Positions 56,191 through 64,000 of a DNA stretch of 64,000 bases are shown here, piece by piece (within the stretch, counting starts at the first letter, position 1; every line of letters starts with the position of its first letter). A model generated the notes under the pieces. The model had not been told where the DNA came from. It searched no databases and saw only the letters and a program-made list of their open reading frames with translations. Source of the DNA: Isoetes taiwanensis. Lineage: Eukaryota; Streptophyta; Lycopodiopsida; Isoetales; Isoetaceae. The DNA lies in contig JAJEKV010000010.1 of assembly GCA_021234155.1 (NCBI GenBank), forward strand, positions 19,067,418 through 19,131,417, written 5' to 3'. The position numbers were made by a program, and so were the translations under genes.

Positions 56191-59100
56191 TTTGGCGCTT
56201 CTTCGAGAAGGGGTGGGCTTCGCCACAAAACTTGGTCCCTAGGGCAATGTCGACGCTCGAGTCCATTGGCGAGACAGATCACGGTTCCGAGGGGAAGTTG
56301 CCCGTCCGGCCGCCAGTGGCCTTTGGGAGAGGACTTTTGGGGCAAGTTGCTTCCCGGTGGTTTTAGGGTCCGTGGCTCAAGGCCAACACCCCCTCTACGC
56401 CAAGACACCACGCAAGGTCCTAGTCGACCGACAAGGATAGAGCCCAAACGTAAACCCTATGAGTTGCCGTGTTCTAGCAGTGGTTTGGCGCTTTGGGTGC
56501 CGAAGTTTTGGTCTTTTGCACTTGGGACGTGGCCAATCACATGCGCTGAGAACGCTGGCAAGGGGAACTGACGGAATGGAGTTTGGACCTGTACTCCTCC
56601 CGCTGTGGCGCTTAGAAGTCAAGGCCCGCTTTGCGGTAGCAAGACATTCGTAAATTGTAATTAATGCATAGTAATGGACTTAAATTCTGATTTTTGTCAG
56701 CTAGCATCCTAAGTCATCGCCAACATACAGGCCAACTTTCAAAAATTTTGATATGGTTTAGATCAAATAGTTTGCACTAGAACGGTCCGGCAGCCTGTTG
56801 TTGGGCAGCCGAGCTGGCACACTTGCCCAAGTCAAACAAGGCCAGGACCTTGCAAGGCCTCCTCATTAGAGGGGAGAGTCCGAACCCCAGGAGGCGAGCC
56901 CCAAAAAAGCTTCCCCGAGGCAGCCTTTCGGCAGCGCTCCACGGGGCGACGCTAAAGACCACACTCCCGGATCTCTGCCCCGTGATCCGACCGCTGAATC
57001 CTTTGTTCCAGAACCTGGTCCGAGAAGGTCCAAAAATCCAACATCCGTCCGAGAACATATCGAATCACGCCGCGCCCAAGGGCGACAGCCAGAGAAACCA
57101 AAGTGTTTTGTCGTTCGGACATTGCAGAGGCTCCGAAATGCCGATCCGACTTCGCCACATCGTCCGGAATGCCAAAATTACCCTAGGGACCAAGTTATAC
57201 GGTCAGTTTTGCAAAAGAAACAAACACTTACAACCTACATTGCAGTATTCAGCAGCCACCTCCTAGGCCAATTGACTACGAGTGTGTTGCACATGAGATA
57301 GTTTGGCGCTTCTTCGAGAAGGGGTGGGCATCTGGGCACAAAACTTGGTCCCTAGGGCAATGTCGATGTTCTGAGTCCATTGGCAGAGACAGATAACGGT
57401 TCCGGAGAGGGGAAGTTGCCCGTCCGTCGCCAGGGCCTTCGGGAGAGGAATTTTGGGGCAAGCTGCTTCCGGGTGGTTTTTAGGGTCCGTGCTCTGGCGT
57501 CAACACCCCCCCTCTACATCAAGACATGGCGCAAGGTCCTAGTCAAATCTGACAAGGATAGAGCCTCCGAAACGTAAACCCTATGAGTTGCCAGGTTCTA
57601 GCAGGGTTTGCGTTTTGGGTGCCGAGTTTTGGTCTTTTGCACTTGGGACGTGGCCGATCACATGCAGTTGAGAACACGAAGCAAGGGGAACTGACGGAAT
57701 GGAGTTTGGACCTGTACTCCTCCCGTTGTGGCAGTTAGAAGTCAAGGGCCGCTTTTGCAGTAGCAAGACATTCGTAAATTCGTAATTAATGCATAGTACG
57801 GACATAAATTCTGATTTTTGTCACCTAGCTTCCTAAGTCATCGCCAACATACGCACCAACTTTCAAAAATTTTGGATATGGTTTAGATCAAATAGTTTGC
57901 ACTAGAACGGTCCGGGCAGCCTGTTGTTGGGCAGCCGAGCCGGGCACACTTGCCCAAGTCAAACAAGGCCAGGACCTTGCAAGGCCTCCTCATTAGAGGG
58001 GAGAGTCCAAAACCCGTGAGGCGAGCCCCAAAAGCTTCCCGAGACAGCCTTTCCCGGCAGCAAAAGGCCGGGGTGTACGCTAAAGACCACACTCCCCGAT
58101 CTCGGTTCGTGATCCCACCGCTGAATCCTTTGTTCCGTGAACCTGGTCCGAAAGGTCCAAAAATCCAACATCCGTCCGGATAACATATCAAACCGCTGGC
58201 GCCCCGCTGGCGACAAGTAGAAACCAAAGTGTTTTGTCGTTCGGACATTGCGAGGAGGTTCAAATCCCGATCCGACTTCGCCACATCGCTCTAATGCCAA
58301 AATTACCCTAGAGACCAAGTTACACGGGCCGGGTTTGCAAAAGAAAGAAACACTTACGCCTCTACATTGCAAAAGATTCAAAGCAGCCCACCTCCTAGGC
58401 CAATTGACTACGAAAGTGTGTTGCACATGAGATAGTTTGGCGCTTCTTCGAGAAGGGTGGGTTTCTCGCCACAAAAACTTGGTCCCTAGGGCAATGTCGA
58501 CGTTTTGAGTCCATTGGCGTAGACAGATCACGCCCGGAGAGGGGAAGTTGCCCGCTCGCCGCCAGGCCTTTGGGAGAGGACTTTTGGGGCAAGCCGCCTT
58601 CCGGTGGTTTTAAGGGTCCGTGCTCAAGGCCAACACCCCCCTACGCCAAGACACGGCGCAAGGTCCTAGTCGACCGACAAGGATAGAGCCTCCAAACGTA
58701 AACCCTATGAGTTGCCGTGTTCTAGCAGGGTTTGCGTTTTGGGTGCCGAAGTTTTGACTTTTGCACTTGGGACGTGGCCAATCACATGCAGCTTGAGAAC
58801 GCTGAAGCAAGGGGAACGACGGAATGGAGTTTGGACCTGCACTCCTCCCTTGTGGCGCTTAGAAGTCAAGGGCCGCTTTTGCAAAGAGCAAGACATTCGT
58901 AAATTCGTAATTAATGCATAGTACGGACTTAAATTCTGATTTTTGTCAGCCTAGCATCCTAAGTCATCGCCAACATATAGAAACCAACTTTCAAAAATTT
59001 TGGATATGGTTTAGATCAAATAGTTTGCACTAGAACGGTCCGGGCAAATGAAATGGGCACACTTGCTCAAGTCAAACAAGGCCGACCTTGCAAGGCCTCC

Positions 59101-59545
59101 TCATTAGAGGGGAGAGTCCAAACCCGTGAGGCGAGCCCCAAAAGCTTCCCCGAGGCAGCCTTTTCCTCGGCAACCCGGGGTGGCGTGACGCTAAAGACCA
59201 CACTCCCCGGATCTCGGTTCCCGTGATCCCACCGCTGAATCCTTTGTTCCGGGAACCCGGTCCGAAGGTCCAAAAATCCAACATCCGTCCCCGAGAACAT
59301 ATCAAACCGCTGCCGCCCCCGCATGCGACAGCCAGAAACCAAAGTGTTTTGTCGTTCGGACATTGCGGGAGGTTCAAATGCCGAACCGACTTCGCCACAT
59401 CGTCCTAATGCCAAAATTACCCTAGGAACCAAGTTATACGGCCGGGCTTTGCAAAAGAAACAAACACTTACGCCCTACACCGCAAAGATTCAACAAATGC
59501 CACCTCCTAGGCCAATTGACTACGAGTGTGTTGCACATGAGATAG
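56191..59545 (+). repeat. Satellite higher-order repeat 1 (monomers P-Q-R)
   Basis: Three monomer types can be told apart. P (56,191-57,301) has 'cggggcgacgc' and the tail 'aacctacattgcag'. Q (57,302-58,435) has 'ctacatcaagacatggcg', 'ggggtgtacgc' and the tail 'gcctctacattgcaaaag'. R (58,436-59,545) has 'ggggtggcgtgacgc' and the tail 'gccctacaccgcaaag'. Confidence 0.75.
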
Positions 59546-62500
59546 TTTGGCGCTTCTTCGAAGGGGTGGGCTTCGCCACAAAACTTGGTCCCTAGAGCAA
59601 TGTCGACGCTCGAGTCCATTGGCGCAGACAGATCACTTGCCCGGAGAGGGAAGTTGCCCGTCCGCCGCCGTGGCCTTTGGGAGAGGACTTTTGGGCAAGT
59701 TGCTTCCCCGGTGGTTTTAGGGTCCGTACCTCAAGGCCAACACCCCCTCTACGCCAAGACACGACGCAAGGTCCTAGTCGACCGACAAGGATAGAGCCTC
59801 CAAACGTAAACCCTATGAGTTGCCGTGTTCTAGCAGTGGTTTGGCGCTTTGGGTGCCGAAGTTTTGGTCTTTTGCACTTGGGACGTGGCCAATCACATGC
59901 GCTTGAGAACGCCAAGCAAGGGGAACTGACGGAATGGAGTTTGGACCTGTATCCTCCCGCTGTGGCGCTTAGAAGTCAAGGCCCGCTTTTGCAAAGAGCA
60001 AGACATTCGTAAATTCGTAATTAATGCATAGTACGGACTTAAATTCTGATTTTTGTCACCTAGCATCCTAAGTCATCGCCAACATACAGCCAACTTTCAA
60101 AAATTTTGGATATGGTTTAGATCAAATAGTTTGCACTAGAACGGTCCGGGCAGCCCGTTGTTGGGCAGCCCGAAGCCGCACACTTGCCCAAGTCAAACAA
60201 GGCCAGGACCTTGCAAGGCCTCCTCATTAGAGGGGAGAGTCCAACCCCGTGAGGCGAGCCCCAAAAAGCTTCCCGAGGCGCCTTTTCGGCGGCAGCCCCG
60301 CCCGGGCGACGCTTAAAGACCACACTCCCGATCTCGGTTCCCCCGTGATCCGACCGCTGAATCCTTTGTTCCAGAACCTGGTCCGAAAGGTCCAAAAAAT
60401 CCAACATCCGGCCCAGAGAACATATCGAACCGCTGGCCGCCCCTGCGGCGACAACAGAGAAACCAAAGTGTTTTGTCGTCGGACATTGCAGAGGTTCAAA
60501 TGCCGATCCGACTTCGCCACATCGTCCGAATGCCAAAATTACCCTAGGGACCAAGTTATACCTGGCCGGGTTTGCAAAAGAAACAAACACTTACAACCTA
60601 CATTGCGTTATTCAAAGCCAGCCCACCTCCTAGGCCAATTGACTACGAAAGTGTGTTGCACATGAGATAGTTTGGCGCTTCTTCGAGAAGGGTGGGCATC
60701 CGGGCACAAAACTTGGTCCCTAGGGCAATGTCGATGTTCCGAGTCCATTGGCGAGACGGATAACAGATTCCGAGAGGGGAAGTTGCCCGTCCGTCCGCCG
60801 TGGCCTTCGAGAGGAATTTTGGGGCAAGCCGCTTCCGGGTGGTTTTAGGGTCCGTGCTCAAGGCCAACACCCCCTCTACATCAAGACATGGCGCAAGGTC
60901 CTAGTCAAATCGACAAGGATAGAGCCTCCAAACGTAAACCCTATGAGTTGCCGTGTTCTAGCGGGGTTTGCGCTTTGGGTGCCGAAGTTTTGGTCTTTTG
61001 CACTTGGGACGGGCCGATCACATGCGCTTGAGAACGCAGCAAGGGGAACTGACGGAATGGAGTTTGGACCTGTACTCCTCCCGTTGTGGCGCTTAGAAGT
61101 CAAGGGCCGCTTTTGCAAAGAGCAAGACATTCGTAAATTCGTAATTAATGCATAGTACGGACATAAATTCTGATTTTTGTCACTAGCTTCCTAAGTCATC
61201 GCCAACATACAGCCAACTTTCAAAAATTTTGATATGGTTTAGATCAAATAGTTTGCACTAGAACGGTCCGGCAGCCTGTTGTTGGGCAGCCGAGCCGGCA
61301 CACTTGCCCAAGTCAAACAAGGCCAGGACCTTGCAAGGCCTCCTCATTAGAGGGGAGAGTCCAACCCCGTGAGGCGAGCCCCAAAAAAGCTTCCCCGAGA
61401 CAAATTTTTCTCGGCAAACAAAGGGGGGGTACGCTTAAAGACCACACTCCCTGATCTCTGTTCCCCGTGATCCCACCGTTGAATCCTTTGTTCCAGAACC
61501 TGGTCCGAGAAGGTCCAAAAATCCAACATCCGGTCCGGATAACATATCAAACCGCTGAAGCGCCCCGCGGGCGACAAGAAAACCAAAGTGTTTTGTCGTT
61601 CGGACATTAAGGAAGGTTCAAATGCCGATCCGACTTCGCCACATCGCTCGAATGCCAAAATTACCCTAGAGACCAAGTTACACGGCCAGTTTTGCAAAAA
61701 GAAAGAAACACTTACGCCTACATTGCAAAAGATTCGCCAGCCCACCTCCTAGGCCAATTGACTACGAAAGTGTGTTGCACATGAGATAGTTTGGCGCTTC
61801 TTCGAGAAGGGTGGGTTTCGCCACAAAACTTGGTCCCTAGGGCAATGTCGACGCTTTGAGTCCATTGGCGAGATGTATCACGGTTCCTGAGAGGGAAGTT
61901 GCCCGTCCCGCCGCCGTGGCCTTTGGGAGAGGACTTTTGGGGCAAGCCGCCCGGTGGTTTTAAGGGTCCGTGCTCAAGGCCAACACCCCCCACGCCAAGA
62001 CACTACGCAAGGTCCTAGTCGAATCGACAAGGATAGAGCCTCCAAACGTAAACCCTATGAGTTGCCGTGTTCTAGCGGTGGTTTGCGCTTTTGGGTGCCG
62101 AAGTTTTGACTTTTGCACTTGGGACGGGCCAATCACATGCAGCTTGAGAACGCTGAAGCAAGGGGAACCGACGGAATGGAGTTTGGACCTCAGATCTCCC
62201 CTTGTGGCGCTTAGAAGTCAAGGGCCGCTTTTGCAAGAGCAAGACATTCAGAATTGTAATTAATGCATAGTACGTGACTTAAATTCTGATTTTTTGTCAC
62301 CTAGCATCCTAAGTCATCGCCAACATACAGCCAACTTTCAAAAATTTTGGATATGGTTTAGATCAAATAGTTTGCACTAGAACGGTCCGCAGCACGTAAT
62401 GAGCCGCACACTTGCCCAAGTCAAACAAGGCCGGGACCTTGCAAGGCCTCCTCATTAGAGGGGAGAGTCCGAACCCCGTGAGGCGAGCCCCAAAAGCTTC

Positions 62501-62895
62501 CCCGAGGCAGCCTTTCCTCGGCAAATACCGGGTGGCGTGACGCTAAAGACCACACTCCCGGATCTCGGTTCCCGTGATCCGGACCGTTGAATCCTTTGTT
62601 CCGTGAACCCGGGTCCGAGAAGGTCCAAAAATCCAACATCCGTCCGAGAACATATCAAACCGCCGGCGCCCCGCGGGCGACAAGAGAAACCAAAGTGTTT
62701 TGTCGTTCGGACATTGCGAGGTTCAAATGCCGAACCGACTTCGCCACATCGTCCTAATGCCAAAATTACCCTAGGAACCAAGTTATACGGTCTGGTTTTG
62801 GTAAAAAGAAACAAACACTTACGCCCTACATTGCAAAGATTCAAAGAGCCCACCTCCTAGGCCAATTGACTACGAGTGTGTTGCACATGAGATAG
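59546..62895 (+). repeat. Satellite higher-order repeat 2 (monomers P-Q-R)
   Basis: P at 59,546-60,670, Q at 60,671-61,789, R at 61,790-62,895, with the same diagnostic tracts as the first trimer. Offsets from the first trimer are 3,355, 3,369 and 3,354 bp. Confidence 0.75.
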
Positions 62896-64000
62896 TTTGG
62901 CGCTTCTTCGAAAGGGGTGGGCTTCGCCACAAAACTTGGTCCCTAGGGCAATGTCGACGCTCGAGTCCATTGGCGAGACAGATCATCGGTTCCCGAGAGG
63001 GAAGGTGCCCGTCCCGCCGCCAGTGGCCTTCGGGAGAGGAATTTTGGGGCAAGCCGCCCGGTGGTTTTAGGGTCCGTAGTTCTCTCTCGCCAACACCCCC
63101 TACATCAAGACATCGCCAAGGTCCTAGTCAAATCGACAAGGATAGAGCCTCCAAACGTAAACCCTATGAGTTGCCGTGTTCTAGCGGTGGTTTGCGCTTT
63201 GGGTGCCGAAGTTTTGGTCTTTTGCACTTGGGACGTGGCCGATCACATGCAGCTTGAGAACGTGAAGCAAGGGGAACTGACGAATGGAGTTTAGACCTGT
63301 ACTCCTCCGCTGTGGCGCTTAGAAGTCAAGGGGCGCTTTTGCGTGAAAGAGGCAAGACATTCGAATTCGTAATTAATGCATAGTACGGACTTAAATTCTG
63401 ATTTTTGTCAGCTAGCTTCCTAAGTCATCGCCAACATACAAAGCCCAACTTTCAAAAATTTTGGATAAGGTTTAGATCAAATAGTTTGCACTAGAACACG
63501 GGCAGCAGCTGTTGTTGGGCAGCCGAAATGCCGCACACTTGCCCAAGTCAAACAAGGCCAGGACCTTGCAAGGCCTCCTCATTAGAGGGGAGAGTCCAAC
63601 CCCGTGAGGCGAGCCCCAAAAAGCTTCCCGAGGCAGCCTTTTCCCCGGGCAGGCAAGCGCGGGGGTGTACGCTAAAGACCACACTCCCCGATCTCGGCCT
63701 CCCGTATCCGGCCGTTGAATCCTTTGTTCCAGTGAACCTGGTCCGAGAAGGTCCAAAAATCCAACATCCGTCCGGAGAACATATCAAACCGCTGGCGCCC
63801 CGCGGCGACAAGTAGAAACCAAAGTGTTTTGTCGTTCGACATTATGAGGGTTCAAATGCCGATCCAACTTAATACATCGTCCTAAATGCCAAAATTACCC
63901 TAGGAACCAAGTTACACCTGGTCAGTTTTGCAAAAGAAAGAAACACTTACGCCTCTACATTACAAGATTCAGCCAGCCCACCTCCTAGGCCAATTGACTA
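62896..64000 (+). repeat. Satellite monomer of type Q out of phase
   Basis: The next monomer should be P by the trimer order. It instead has the Q features in both halves ('ctacatcaagacat' at 63,103, 'gggggtgtacgc' at 63,662, tail 'gcctctacatta' at 63,950). It is truncated by the window end. Confidence 0.65.

Larger units (their letters stand above)
56036..64000 (+). repeat. Satellite array, about 1.12-kb monomers
   Basis: After a partial unit (56,036-56,190), the landmark 'tttggcgcttcttcgag' recurs at 56,191, 57,302, 58,436, 59,546, 60,671, 61,790 and 62,896, giving monomers of 1,106-1,134 bp. The array runs off the window. Monomers share conserved blocks ('cctaggccaattgactacga', 'taaattctgatttttgtca', 'caaggcctcctcattagagg'). 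Between these are short variable tracts that differ mainly at CAG/CTG-like positions. Open frames within it are not consistent between monomers, so it is treated as non-coding. Confidence 0.95.

Noticed and set aside
56163-63815. Many 60-190 codon open frames on both strands in the satellite
   Set aside because: They differ in length and frame from monomer to monomer, have no recognisable domains, and follow from GC content. Better explained as non-coding satellite.
56036-64000. CRISPR-like or bacterial repeat array
   Set aside because: Repeat unit is over 1 kb with no short direct repeat/spacer pattern, and the surroundings are clearly plant retroelements.

Overview
This window looks like transposon-packed heterochromatin from a land plant. 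I find no intact host gene. The plant call rests on Copia polyproteins, primer-binding sites matching the 3' end of initiator Met-tRNA, a hAT-type MITE, non-LTR elements (LINEs) and a long tandem satellite. The LINE style (motifs such as SDHIFTLR and GVKQGCPLSP) resembles elements I associate with non-seed plants such as ferns or lycophytes. That lineage guess is tentative and comes from memory.

Layout. 1-13,699 and 30,744-44,326 are two copies of one large segmental duplication, each cutting through the same nested elements. 27,423-36,352 is a complete Copia element on the minus strand. It has 0.83-kb LTRs, a CTGTT target-site duplication, a PBS and a PPT, and it sits inside a LINE (LINE-I). 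Its gag carries a hAT-like MITE and a 2.3-kb foreign insert. 38,704-54,262 is a giant 15.6-kb LTR element on the minus strand, with 1.55-kb LTRs and TSD GGC(C/T)A. It sits inside a second LINE (LINE-II; 3' part about 37,241-38,703, 5' part 54,263-55,470). 13,700-26,558 is AT-rich, mostly non-coding sequence with decayed repeats. 55,471-56,035 is a CpG-dense block with a poly(A) run. 56,036-64,000 is a satellite of about 1.12-kb monomers arranged as a three-monomer higher-order repeat.

Most notable: the giant element shows no recognisable reverse transcriptase or integrase. Near its 5' end, in the gag position, it carries a histone H3-like gene (51,749-50,573, minus). The gene starts with a near-copy of the H3 N-terminal tail (AKTKQTAPK), continues through roughly 260 residues of Lys/Glu-rich sequence, and ends in a complete, gap-free H3 histone fold. 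Five copies of a hairpin motif of about 70 bp flank it. As assembled, the gene has two early in-frame stops and one frameshift.

Caveat for every reading frame here: where repeats can be compared, many differences fall at CAG/CTG (CHG) sites as small substitutions or indels. This looks like consensus error at methylated cytosines rather than mutation, so many apparent stops and frameshifts may not be real.
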